Positions 23,620 to 31,855 of a stretch of 64,000 bases of DNA are shown one piece after another. The stretch lies in NCBI RefSeq assembly GCF_014596085.1, contig NZ_JACCJY010000031.1, forward strand, positions 1 to 64,000, read 5' to 3'. Both the position numbers and the translations under genes were made by a program. Source of the stretch: Azospirillum tabaci (GTDB lineage: Bacteria; Pseudomonadota; Alphaproteobacteria; Azospirillales; Azospirillaceae). Within the stretch, counting starts at the first letter, position 1, and every line of letters begins with the position of its first letter. Below the pieces are notes generated by a model, which was given only the letters and a program-made list of their open reading frames with translations, was not told where the DNA came from and ran no database searches.

Positions 23620-24771
23620 ATGACCGCTTCCGCGCAGACCGTGCCGTTCTCTCCCGGCGCCGGTTCGATCCGTCAGCCGTTCCGCCTCGATTACACCCCG
23701 CTCCCCGAGGCCACCGGCCGCGACTGGACCCGGCGCGCGATCGAGCTGTTGGAGACCGAGGCGGCGCGGTCGCCCGACACCCCGCTGCTGAAGCTCGATG
23801 TTCCGGAACTGTCCGGGATCGACGTTTATCTGAAGGACGAATCGACCCACCCCACCGGCAGCCTGAAGCACCGCGTCGCGCGGTCGCTGCTGCTGTTCGC
23901 GATCTGCAACGGGCGGATCGGCGAGGGCACGCCGGTGATCGAGGCGTCGTCGGGCTCCACCGCGGTGTCGGAAGCCTATTTCGCCCGGCTGCTCGGCCTT
24001 CCCTTCCACGCGGTGATGCCGCGCGGCACCTCGGACGAGAAGATCGCCGCCATCGAATTGCACGGCGGGCGCTGCCACTTCGTCGAATCCTCCAAGGCGA
24101 TCTACGCCGAGGCGGCGGCGCTGGCGGCGCGGCAGGGCGGCGTCTATCTCGACCAGTTCACCTACGCCGAGCGCGCCACCGACTGGCGCACCGACAACAT
24201 CGCCCAGTCGATCTTCGGCCAGATGCGCAGCGAGCGCCACCCGGTGCCGGACTGGATCGTGATGAGCGCCGGGACCGGCGGCACCGCCGCCACCATCGGG
24301 CGCCACATCCGCTACCGCCATCTGCCGACCCGGCTGTGCGTTCCCGACGCCGAGCATTCGGTCTTCTACGACAGCTTCGTCAACCGCGACGCCGCGCTCA
24401 CCTGCGAGCGCGGATCGCGCATCGAGGGCATCGGGCGGCCCCGCGTCGAGCCGTCCTTCATCCCCGAGGTCGTCGACCAGATGATCAAGGTGCCCGACGT
24501 GGTCTCGCTGGCGGCGATGCGGGTGCTGTCGCGGCGGCTCGGCCGGATGGTCGGCGGGTCCACCGGGACCAACTTCTTCGGGCTGTGCTGGATCGCCGGA
24601 CGGATGCGCGACGCCGGGCGCGCGGGGTCGCTGGTGACGCTGATCTGCGATTCCGGCGAGCGCTACCGCAACACCTACCACGACGACGCCTGGATGGCGC
24701 GGGCCGGTTTCGACACCGCCGCCGACGAGGCGCGGATCGAGGCCTTCCTGCAGGGTGGCCCGTCCCTCTGA
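23620..24771 (+). CDS. PLP enzyme of the cysteine synthase fold, probable cysteine desulfhydrase
   Basis: A 383-residue fold-type II PLP enzyme. The Schiff-base lysine is K83 in PTGSLKHRVARS; SSGSTAVSEAYFARLLG binds the substrate carboxylate and SAGTGGTAATIGRH the PLP phosphate. Proteins of this type include Cds1-like L-cysteine desulfhydrases, which split cysteine into sulfide, pyruvate and ammonia through 2-aminoacrylate; cysteine synthase or a diaminopropionate lyase-like activity are alternatives. GAGGGTG precedes ATG 23620. The adjacent ridA and the cysteine-type Lrp regulator favour a catabolic role. Confidence 0.82.
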   Translation: MTASAQTVPFSPGAGSIRQPFRLDYTPLPEATGRDWTRRAIELLETEAARSPDTPLLKLDVPELSGIDVYLKDESTHPTGSLKHRVARSLLLFAICNGRIGEGTPVIEASSGSTAVSEAYFARLLGLPFHAVMPRGTSDEKIAAIELHGGRCHFVESSKAIYAEAAALAARQGGVYLDQFTYAERATDWRTDNIAQSIFGQMRSERHPVPDWIVMSAGTGGTAATIGRHIRYRHLPTRLCVPDAEHSVFYDSFVNRDAALTCERGSRIEGIGRPRVEPSFIPEVVDQMIKVPDVVSLAAMRVLSRRLGRMVGGSTGTNFFGLCWIAGRMRDAGRAGSLVTLICDSGERYRNTYHDDAWMARAGFDTAADEARIEAFLQGGPSL

Positions 24772-24849
24772 AGCAAAAAGAACAAGCGCTTTCAAGAAAT
24801 AAAAATCGCCACCGCAAGACAATTGGCAGAAAAACAGGAGCATTCACCG

Positions 24850-25347
24850 ATGGACGAGTTTCGCACACTTCTGCGCAACGCGATGAAGAGCCGCGCGATG
24901 GTCTATGAGGCGGCCTTCGACGAGATGCGCAAGGAGATCGGCGAGGAGAAGGCCCGGGAGATCATGGCGCGCACCATTTATCGCCGGGGTGCGGCCATCG
25001 CCCATAATTTCGCGCCGCACGCCCCGGCCGATCTGGCCGGCCTGCGCGACTCCTTCCTGAAGTTCATCCCCGACGCCGAAGCCCAGTTCGGGCCGGAGGT
25101 CGTGCGCTGCACCGACGAAGTGCTGGAGATCCGCTTCCACACCTGTCCGCTGAAGGAAGCCTGGCTGGAGGCCAACCTGCCGGCCGAGACGGTGGAGACG
25201 CTCTGCGAACTCGCCGGCGCGGTCGACAAGGGCACCTTCGAGACCGCCGGCTTCGAGATCGAGGTCGACACCTGGAAGCCGGGCCGCAGCACCTGCTGCC
25301 ACCTGACGATCACGCCGGGCGTCGCCGCCCCGGCCGCTGCGAATTGA
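24850..25347 (+). CDS. L-2-amino-thiazoline-4-carboxylate hydrolase family protein 1
   Basis: A 165-residue protein with the layout of the ATC hydrolase family (PF14196): an N-terminal helical part (MRKEIGEEKAREIMARTIYRRG) and a C-terminal cysteine-rich part. Cysteines at 87, 99, 119, 149 and 150 align in order with C115, C135 and C164 of the second paralogue at 30117. In Pseudomonas the ATC enzyme opens L-ATC to N-carbamoyl-L-cysteine. ATG 24850 has AGGAG nine bases upstream. It sits directly before the transporter genes. The exact substrate here is inferred. Confidence 0.75.
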   Translation: MDEFRTLLRNAMKSRAMVYEAAFDEMRKEIGEEKAREIMARTIYRRGAAIAHNFAPHAPADLAGLRDSFLKFIPDAEAQFGPEVVRCTDEVLEIRFHTCPLKEAWLEANLPAETVETLCELAGAVDKGTFETAGFEIEVDTWKPGRSTCCHLTITPGVAAPAAAN

Positions 25348-25379
25348 CCGTCCAGCCTCGCCGACAGGGGAACCGAACC

Positions 25380-26501
25380 ATGAGGAAGAACGCCATTCTC
25401 GGCGCCGTTCTGGGCGCCATGCTGGCCACCACCGCCGTCCAGGCCGCCGACCGCGAGATCGTCATCGGCTATCAGGCGCCGCTCAGCGGCGACCGCAGCC
25501 AGTATGGCGAGATGTTCCGCAACGCCGCCCAGATCAAGCTGGAGGAGTTCAACGCCTCGGGCAAGCTGGCCGGCGCCAAGGTCGCCATCACCTTCGAGGA
25601 CAGCAAGGACGATCCCAAGGAGGCGCGCAACATCGCGCACAAGTTCCTCGACAATTCCAAGGTCGTCGGGGTGATCGGCGACTTCTCCTCCACCGTGTCG
25701 ATGGCGGCAGGCGAGATCTACGCGGCGGAGAAGATGCCGCAGCTCTCCCAAACCGCCTCGCACCCCGATTTCACCAAGCTCAGCCCCTGGCAGTTCCGCA
25801 ACATCACCACCCAGGCTTTCGAAGGCCCGTACAACGCCGACTGGATCATCGCGGCGGGCATGAAGACGGCGGCGGTGATCTACATCCAGAACGACTGGGG
25901 CATCTCGGCGCTCGACGGCTTCGTCAGCGGCTTCAAGGCCAAGGGCGGCAAGATCACCGCCACCGAGGCGTTCAACCCCGGCAACCGCGACTTCCGCTCC
26001 ATCCTGACCAAGGTCGCCCGGCAGAAGCCCGACGTGATCTACCTCGCGATGTTCTACGAGGAGGGGGCTGCCTTCGCCCAGCAGCGCGAGCAGCTCGGCA
26101 TCAAGATCCCGCTCTACGGCACCAGCTCCCTCTATTCGCCCAAGCTGATCGAGCTGGGGCGTGAATCGGTGGAGGGGCTGCATCTCGCCACCACCTTCAC
26201 GCCCGACAACCCCGACCCGGCGGTCCAGACCTTCGTGAAGGAATACGCCGCGCGCTTCAAGTCGGAGCCCGGCATGTTCGCCGCCCAGGCCTACGACGCG
26301 GTCGGCATCATGCTGGACGCCGTCGCCAAGGCCGGCCCGTCGGTGACGCGCGAGAGCCTGCGCGACGCGCTGGCCGCCACCAGCGGCTATCCCGGCGTGA
26401 CCGGCGCCACCAGCTTCGACCCCGTCACCCGCGAGCCGGCCAAGGCGCTGGCGAAGATGATGGTGAAGGACGGCCGCTTCCAGGTCGTGACCGGCCCGTG
26501 A
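25380..26501 (+). CDS. ABC transporter periplasmic binding protein (LivK type)
   Basis: A 373-residue Leu/Ile/Val-type substrate-binding protein with a signal peptide ending near AVQA-ADREIV. The mature N-terminus IVIGYQAPLSGDRSQYGE and GVIGDFSSTVSMAAGEIY are typical of the family. It captures the substrate in the periplasm for the LivHMGF-like proteins encoded downstream. GGGGA lies upstream of ATG 25380. Because it is flanked by two ATC-hydrolase-family genes and a cysteine-catabolic module, a sulfur-containing amino-acid-like ligand is likely. Confidence 0.9.
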   Translation: MRKNAILGAVLGAMLATTAVQAADREIVIGYQAPLSGDRSQYGEMFRNAAQIKLEEFNASGKLAGAKVAITFEDSKDDPKEARNIAHKFLDNSKVVGVIGDFSSTVSMAAGEIYAAEKMPQLSQTASHPDFTKLSPWQFRNITTQAFEGPYNADWIIAAGMKTAAVIYIQNDWGISALDGFVSGFKAKGGKITATEAFNPGNRDFRSILTKVARQKPDVIYLAMFYEEGAAFAQQREQLGIKIPLYGTSSLYSPKLIELGRESVEGLHLATTFTPDNPDPAVQTFVKEYAARFKSEPGMFAAQAYDAVGIMLDAVAKAGPSVTRESLRDALAATSGYPGVTGATSFDPVTREPAKALAKMMVKDGRFQVVTGP

Positions 26502-26577
26502 CCGGTAGCGTCTAGGACGCCCCGGGGACGCCCCAGGGCTTTCCACACGATTCTCCTTTCGGGACACACGCCGTGGT

Positions 26578-26606
26578 GCGCGCTCCGCCGGGACCGGCGG
26601 GCGCGC
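26578..26606. other. Stem-loop between binding-protein and permease genes
   Basis: GCGCGCTCCGCCGG pairs with CCGGCGGGCGCGC across a 2-base loop, with one unpaired base. No T-run follows. Such hairpins between a binding-protein gene and its permease genes commonly protect the upstream mRNA and keep the binding protein in excess. Confidence 0.5.
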
Positions 26607-26628
26607 TCCCCGAAGCCTGGAGCACGCC

Positions 26629-27546
26629 ATGGTCTTCGATGTCTTCTTCCTTCAGCAGGTCATCAACGGCCTGTCCATCGGGTGCGTCTACGCCCTGATG
26701 GCGATCGGCTTCACGCTGATCTTCGGCGTCCTGAACGTCGTCAACTTCGCCCACGGCGAGGTCTACACCATCGGCGCCTTCGTCGGGCTGATGGTCATCA
26801 CCGCGATGGCCCCGCCGCTGCTGGCGGTGGTGCCGCTGGTCCTGGCGGTGGGCGCCGCGTCCGGCGTCGGGCTGGAGCGCATCGCCTTCCGCCCCTTCCG
26901 CCGCTTCACCGACGAGGCCAGCCAGAAATCCCGCGCCATGCGCGAGGCGACGCTGCTCTCCTCGCTCGCCGTGTCGATCGTGACGCGCGAGATCATGATG
27001 CACATCTTCGGCGGCGACATGCAGGGCATCCCGTCCGGCTACCTGCTGCAGCAGCCGGTCGCCATCGGGCCGATCATGGTCGCCAGCGGCAGCCTGGTCA
27101 TCTTCGCCACCTCCGCCGTCATGCTGGGCGCGCTGCAGTTCCTGCTCTACCGCACCCAGACCGGCCTCGGCATCCGCGCCGTGTCCAACAACCAGCTCGG
27201 CGCCCGCTACGTCGGCATCAACACCGACCGCACCATCGTCACCACCTTCGCGGTCGGCTCGATGCTGGGCGCCACGGCGGGAATCCTGGTCGGCCTCTAC
27301 GACGGCGCCATCTCGCCGCACATGGGCTTCGCGCCGGGGGTGAAGGCCTTCGTCGCCATGGTGATGGGCGGCCTGTCGAGCATCCCGGGGGCGGTCGCCT
27401 GCGCCCTGCTGCTCGGCGTGTCGGAAAGCATCGCGACCGAGTTCCTGTCGAGCGGCTGGAAGGACCTGATCACCTACAGCCTTCTGGTCATCACGCTGGT
27501 CTTCTTCCCGCAAGGATTGTTCGGACATGGACGTGAACGTGCCTGA
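26629..27546 (+). CDS. ABC transporter permease, LivH type
   Basis: A 305-residue inner-membrane permease with about eight hydrophobic segments. The opening QQVINGLSIGCVYALMAIGF and the LNVVNFAHGEVYTIGAFVG motif are the LivH signatures. It forms the translocation channel with the LivM-type protein. GGAG precedes the ATG. It overlaps the next gene by 20 bases. Confidence 0.92.
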   Translation: MVFDVFFLQQVINGLSIGCVYALMAIGFTLIFGVLNVVNFAHGEVYTIGAFVGLMVITAMAPPLLAVVPLVLAVGAASGVGLERIAFRPFRRFTDEASQKSRAMREATLLSSLAVSIVTREIMMHIFGGDMQGIPSGYLLQQPVAIGPIMVASGSLVIFATSAVMLGALQFLLYRTQTGLGIRAVSNNQLGARYVGINTDRTIVTTFAVGSMLGATAGILVGLYDGAISPHMGFAPGVKAFVAMVMGGLSSIPGAVACALLLGVSESIATEFLSSGWKDLITYSLLVITLVFFPQGLFGHGRERA

Positions 27547-28594
27547 CGCCCGGCTGATGCCGGATACCCTCGCGCCGCCCGCCGCGTTTTCCGGGCGAGG
27601 CCGGCGGTTCGCCTGGACCTTCCTCCTGCTGGCGGTCGCCTTCGGCGCCGTGCCCGCCGCGATCGTCGGCACCGGGTCCAGCTACCTCGCCCAGATTGCC
27701 ATCACGACGATGATCTTCGTCATCCTGTCGGCCAGCCTGAACCATGTGACGGGCACCGCCGGGCTGCTGTCCATCGGCCACGCCGCCTTCTACGGCATCG
27801 GCGCCTACGCGGCGGCCCTGCTGTCCACGAAGCTCGGCCTGCCCTTCGTCGTCACGCTGCCGGCGGCGGGGTTGATCGCCGCGCTGTTCGGCTTCCTGGT
27901 GGCGCTGCCGACCATGCGGCTGGTCAGCATCTACTTCGCCGTCGCCACGCTCGGCATCGGCGAGATGATCTACGTGGTCCTGCTGAACTGGGTGGACGTG
28001 ACCCGCGGCCCGATGGGCATCCGCGGCATCCCGCCGATCGAGCTGTTCGGCTGGCAGGCCGACACGCTGCTCAGCCGCTATCTGGCGGTCGCGGTCATCG
28101 CCGTCGCCTGCGTCTGGGTGCTGCACCGGCTGACCCACTCCTACTACGGCAACGCGCTGCGGGCTCTGCGCGAGGACGACCAGTGCGCCGACAGCATGGG
28201 CATCAACGTGGAGCGGCTGAAGATCGAGTCCTTCGTCGTCGCCACCTTCTTCGCCGGCATCGCCGGGGCGCTGCTGGCCCACACCTCCGCCTACATCGCG
28301 CCGGACAACTTCCGCTTCATGGAATCGATCCTGATCCTGGCGATGGTGGTGGTCGGCGGGCTGGGCAGCCTTCCCGGCGCGGTCGTCGGCGCCCTGTTCA
28401 TGATCGTCCTCCCGGAGGCGCTGCGCGACATCGGCGATTACCGCATGATCGCCGTCGGGGCGACCATGTTCCTGTCCATCCTGCTGCTGCCCAAGGGCAT
28501 GCTGGCCGAAGGCACCGCGCTGGGCTTCGTCCGCCGCTCCTTCTCCCGCGGCTGGGCCACCATCGCCGGCGGCACGCCCGTCGGCTGGAAGTGA
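27527..28594 (+). CDS. ABC transporter permease, LivM type
   Basis: A 355-residue inner-membrane permease. LNHVTGTAGLLSIGHAAFYGIGAYAAALL and the cytoplasmic ALREDDQCADSMGIN coupling loop are typical of LivM. AAGGA lies about ten bases before ATG 27527, which is inside livH; a second ATG at 27557 is possible. Paired with the LivH-type permease and the two ATPases that follow. Confidence 0.92.
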   Translation: MDVNVPDARLMPDTLAPPAAFSGRGRRFAWTFLLLAVAFGAVPAAIVGTGSSYLAQIAITTMIFVILSASLNHVTGTAGLLSIGHAAFYGIGAYAAALLSTKLGLPFVVTLPAAGLIAALFGFLVALPTMRLVSIYFAVATLGIGEMIYVVLLNWVDVTRGPMGIRGIPPIELFGWQADTLLSRYLAVAVIAVACVWVLHRLTHSYYGNALRALREDDQCADSMGINVERLKIESFVVATFFAGIAGALLAHTSAYIAPDNFRFMESILILAMVVVGGLGSLPGAVVGALFMIVLPEALRDIGDYRMIAVGATMFLSILLLPKGMLAEGTALGFVRRSFSRGWATIAGGTPVGWK

Positions 28595-28602
28595 GGCGGA
28601 TC

Positions 28603-29370
28603 ATGAGCAACACGCTTCTCTCCATCCAGGGGCTGACCCGGCGCTTCGGCGGCCTTCTGGCGGTCAGCGATGTCAGCGCCACCATCGCCAAGGGCGAGCT
28701 GGTCGGGCTGATCGGCCCCAACGGCGCCGGCAAGACCACCCTGTTCAACCTGATCACCGGCTTCACCCCGCCGTCGGACGGCACCGTGACCTTCGACGGG
28801 CAGGACGTCACGGGGCGCAAGCCCTGGCAAATCGCCCGCATGGGCATGGGCCGCACCTTCCAGAACCTGCGCGTCTTCCCGAACATGACGGTGTTCGACA
28901 ACGTGTCCGTCGGGGCGGTCGGCGCCTTCGGCCAGTCGCCCTGGCGGGCGCTGGTCAACGGCGGCGCCCACAGCCGCGCGGTCAGCGAGCGGAGCTGGGA
29001 GGCGCTGGAGCGCGTCGGCCTGACCGCCCAGGCCGGGGACATCGCCGCCAACCTGTCCTACGGCAAGCGCAAGTATCTGGAGATCGCCCGCGCCCTGGCG
29101 ACCGCGCCCCGCCTGCTGATCCTCGACGAGCCGGCGGCCGGCCTCAACGACACCGAGACGGCGGAGCTGGCCGACTTCATCCGCCGCCTGCACGCCGGCG
29201 GCGTCACCGTCCTGCTGGTCGAGCACGACATGGGGCTGGTGATGGGAAGCTGCAGCCGCGTCATCGTCCTGGCGTCCGGCCGCAAGATCGCCGACGGCAC
29301 GCCGGAGGCGGTGCAGCGCGATCCCGCCGTCCTCGAAGCCTATCTGGGAGTGGAAGACGATGCCGCTTGA
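28603..29370 (+). CDS. ABC transporter ATPase, LivG type
   Basis: A 255-residue ATP-binding subunit. Walker A is GPNGAGKTT, the signature region is NLSYGKRKYLEIARAL (the usual LSGGQ replaced by LSYGK, as in LivG proteins), and Walker B is LLILDEPAAGLN. GAGGCGGATC precedes the ATG at 28603. Overlaps the next ATPase gene by 11 bases. Confidence 0.92.
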   Translation: MSNTLLSIQGLTRRFGGLLAVSDVSATIAKGELVGLIGPNGAGKTTLFNLITGFTPPSDGTVTFDGQDVTGRKPWQIARMGMGRTFQNLRVFPNMTVFDNVSVGAVGAFGQSPWRALVNGGAHSRAVSERSWEALERVGLTAQAGDIAANLSYGKRKYLEIARALATAPRLLILDEPAAGLNDTETAELADFIRRLHAGGVTVLLVEHDMGLVMGSCSRVIVLASGRKIADGTPEAVQRDPAVLEAYLGVEDDAA

Positions 29371-30097
29371 CGCCGCACACGCCGTCGCCACCCGCCGCAT
29401 CCTGGAGGTCCGCGACCTGACGGTGCGCATGGGGCCGCAGGAGATCCTGCGCGGCGTCTCGCTCGACGTAGCCGAGGGGGCCATCGTCGCCGTGCTGGGC
29501 GCCAACGGCGTCGGCAAGACCACGCTGATGCGCGCCCTGTCCGGCATCTACCGCACCAGCGGCGGCGCCACCGTCTTCGACGGCCAGGACATGACCGACA
29601 GCCCCAGCCATGAGGTGGTGCGCCGCGGCCTTGCCCAGGCGCCGGAGGGGCGGCAGATCTTCGGCACCATGACGGTGCGGGAGAACCTGCTGCTGGGCGG
29701 GCGGACGCTGCGCAACGACCGCGCCGCCCGCATGGAGCGGATGCTGGAGCTGTTCCCCCGCCTGCGTGAGCGGCTGACCCAGAAGGCGGGATCGCTGTCG
29801 GGCGGCGAGCAGCAGATGCTGTGCATCGCCCGCGCTCTGATGTCGAAGCCGCGCCTGCTGCTGCTGGACGAGCCGTCGCTCGGCCTCGCGCCGATGGTGG
29901 TGAAGCAGATCTTCGACCTGCTGGTCCAGATCCGCGGCGAGGGCACCTCGATCCTACTGGTCGAGCAGAACGCCCGCGCCGCGCTGCGCGTCGCCGATCA
30001 CGCCTATGTCATGGAGGCGGGAAGGGTGACACTCTCGGGCAGCGCCGCCGATCTGGCCGCCGACCCGCGCGTGCGGGCGGCCTATCTGGGCGGCTGA
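29360..30097 (+). CDS. ABC transporter ATPase, LivF type
   Basis: A 245-residue ATP-binding subunit, partner of the LivG-type ATPase. Walker A is GANGVGKTT, the signature is LSGGEQQML and Walker B is LLLLDEPSLGLAP. The QAPEGRQIFGTMTVRENL segment is typical of LivF. The transporter genes run directly into the second ATC-hydrolase-family gene, 19 bases downstream. Confidence 0.92.
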   Translation: MPLDAAHAVATRRILEVRDLTVRMGPQEILRGVSLDVAEGAIVAVLGANGVGKTTLMRALSGIYRTSGGATVFDGQDMTDSPSHEVVRRGLAQAPEGRQIFGTMTVRENLLLGGRTLRNDRAARMERMLELFPRLRERLTQKAGSLSGGEQQMLCIARALMSKPRLLLLDEPSLGLAPMVVKQIFDLLVQIRGEGTSILLVEQNARAALRVADHAYVMEAGRVTLSGSAADLAADPRVRAAYLGG

Positions 30098-30116
30098 TGG
30101 AAAAAGGATCGCAGCG

Positions 30117-30659
30117 ATGACCACCGACACCGAAAACGCCGCTCCCGCCCCAACTCCCGCTCCTGCCCCTCTGCCCATTCTGGAGCGGCGGCGCATCGAG
30201 GCGGCCTTCGCCAAGGCGCTCTACGACCAGCTCCTGCCCGAGATCGGTCGGGAGCGGGCGCGCGCCGTGCTCGCCCGCGCCATCGAGGTGATGGCCCGCG
30301 AGGCCGGCGCCGCCATGGCGGCGGAGGACCGCGCCACCCGCGGCACCGCCGACCTCGCCACCTTCCACGAGCGGCTGGCCCTGTGGACCGCCGGGGATGC
30401 CCTGCGGCTGGAGGTGATCGAGAGCGGCCCCGACCGGCTGGGCTTCAACGTCACCCGCTGCCGCTACGCCGAAAGCTACCGCGCCATGGGCGTGGAGGAG
30501 ATCGGCGACATCCTGTCCTGCAACCGGGACGGCGAGTTCATGTGCGGCTACCGGCCCGACGTCCGCTTCACCCGCACCCAGACCATCATGCAGGGCGCCA
30601 GCCACTGCGACTTCCGCTACAGCCTGCCGGCGGGCGGACCCCAGGAGTCCCCGGAATGA
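30117..30659 (+). CDS. L-2-amino-thiazoline-4-carboxylate hydrolase family protein 2
   Basis: A 180-residue protein that matches the ATC hydrolase family better than the first copy: GFNVTRCRYAESYRAMG, DILSCNRDGEF and RTQTIMQGASHCDFRYSL contain the conserved cysteines C115, C135 and C164. The first 20 residues are a low-complexity alanine-proline stretch. It should open a thiazoline ring, or a related cyclic or carbamoyl substrate, to an N-carbamoyl cysteine-type product. Its stop overlaps the start of the M20 amidohydrolase gene by four bases, so the two act together. Confidence 0.82.
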   Translation: MTTDTENAAPAPTPAPAPLPILERRRIEAAFAKALYDQLLPEIGRERARAVLARAIEVMAREAGAAMAAEDRATRGTADLATFHERLALWTAGDALRLEVIESGPDRLGFNVTRCRYAESYRAMGVEEIGDILSCNRDGEFMCGYRPDVRFTRTQTIMQGASHCDFRYSLPAGGPQESPE

Positions 30660-31855
30660 CCATCCCCGCGAACGTCCGCCTGCATCCCGCCGCCGAGGCC
30701 CTGGCCCCGGAGATGCGGCAGTGGCGGCACCATCTGCACGCCCATCCGGAAACCGCCTTCGAGGAGCACGAGACCGCCGCCTTCGTCGCCGACAAGCTGC
30801 GCGCCTTCGGGCTGGAGGTGGCGACGGGGCTGGGGCGCACCGGCGTGGTCGGCACGCTGAAGGGCCGGCGGCCCGGCGGCCGCGCCATCGCGCTGCGCGC
30901 CGACATGGACGCGCTGCACATCCACGAGACCAACGAGTTCGCCCACCGTTCGGTCAACCCAGGCCGGATGCACGCCTGCGGCCACGACGGCCACACCACG
31001 ATGCTGCTGGGGGCCACCAAGGTCCTGGCCGACGACCCCGACTTCGCCGGGACGCTGCACGTCATCTTCCAGCCGGCCGAGGAGAACGAGGGCGGCGCCC
31101 GCGAGATGATCGCCGACGGGCTGTTCGAGCGGTTTCCGGTGGAGGGCGTCTACGGCATGCACAACTGGCCAGGCCTGCCGCTGGGGCAGATCGCGCTGCG
31201 GCCGGGGCCGATGATGGGCAGCTACGACATCTTCGAGGTGACGGTCCACGGCAAGGGCAGCCACGCCGCCATGCCGCATCTCGGCCACGACCCGATGACC
31301 GCCGCCGGCCATCTGCTGACCACCCTGCAGACCATTCCGGGGCGCAGCCTGCACCCGCTGGACAGCGCCGTGGTCTCCACCACCTGGATCACCGGCGGCG
31401 ACACCTGGAACGTCATCCCGGCGGAGGTCACGCTGCGCGGCACCGTCCGCGCCTTCAAGGAGGGGGTGCAGGACATGGTCGAGGCGCGGCTGCGCGCGCT
31501 GGCCGAGCACACCGCCGCCGCCTTCGGCTGCACCGCCAGCGTGCGCTACGAGCGGCGCTACCCGGCGACGGTCAACAGCGCCGCCGAGACCGCGCTGTGC
31601 GCCCGCGTCGCCGCCGCGCTGGTCGGGGAGGGGAACATCGACCACGATCCGATGCCTTCCATGGGGGCGGAGGATTTCGCCTTCATGCTGAAGGAGCGGC
31701 CCGGCTGCTACGTCTGGCTGGGCAACGGGCCGACGGACGGCGGCTGCCTGCTGCACAACCCCGGCTACGACTTCAACGACGCCAACCTGGCCATCGGCGC
31801 CAGCTATTGGGTAGCGCTGGCCAAGACGCTGCTGGTCGAGGAGGGGGCGCGATGA
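30656..31855 (+). CDS. M20-family amidohydrolase, candidate N-carbamoyl-cysteine amidase
   Basis: A 399-residue metal-dependent aminoacylase/carboxypeptidase of the hippurate-hydrolase type. Metal-binding motifs are HACGHDGHTTMLLGA and QPAEENEGGAREM, and the dimerisation domain carries the usual GKGSHAAMPHLGHDP. Known members remove acyl or carbamoyl groups from amino acids. In the Pseudomonas ATC pathway an amidohydrolase (AtcC) releases cysteine from N-carbamoyl-L-cysteine; translational coupling to an ATC-hydrolase-family gene suggests the same step here. CAGGAG lies nine bases before ATG 30656. Confidence 0.85.
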   Translation: MTIPANVRLHPAAEALAPEMRQWRHHLHAHPETAFEEHETAAFVADKLRAFGLEVATGLGRTGVVGTLKGRRPGGRAIALRADMDALHIHETNEFAHRSVNPGRMHACGHDGHTTMLLGATKVLADDPDFAGTLHVIFQPAEENEGGAREMIADGLFERFPVEGVYGMHNWPGLPLGQIALRPGPMMGSYDIFEVTVHGKGSHAAMPHLGHDPMTAAGHLLTTLQTIPGRSLHPLDSAVVSTTWITGGDTWNVIPAEVTLRGTVRAFKEGVQDMVEARLRALAEHTAAAFGCTASVRYERRYPATVNSAAETALCARVAAALVGEGNIDHDPMPSMGAEDFAFMLKERPGCYVWLGNGPTDGGCLLHNPGYDFNDANLAIGASYWVALAKTLLVEEGAR

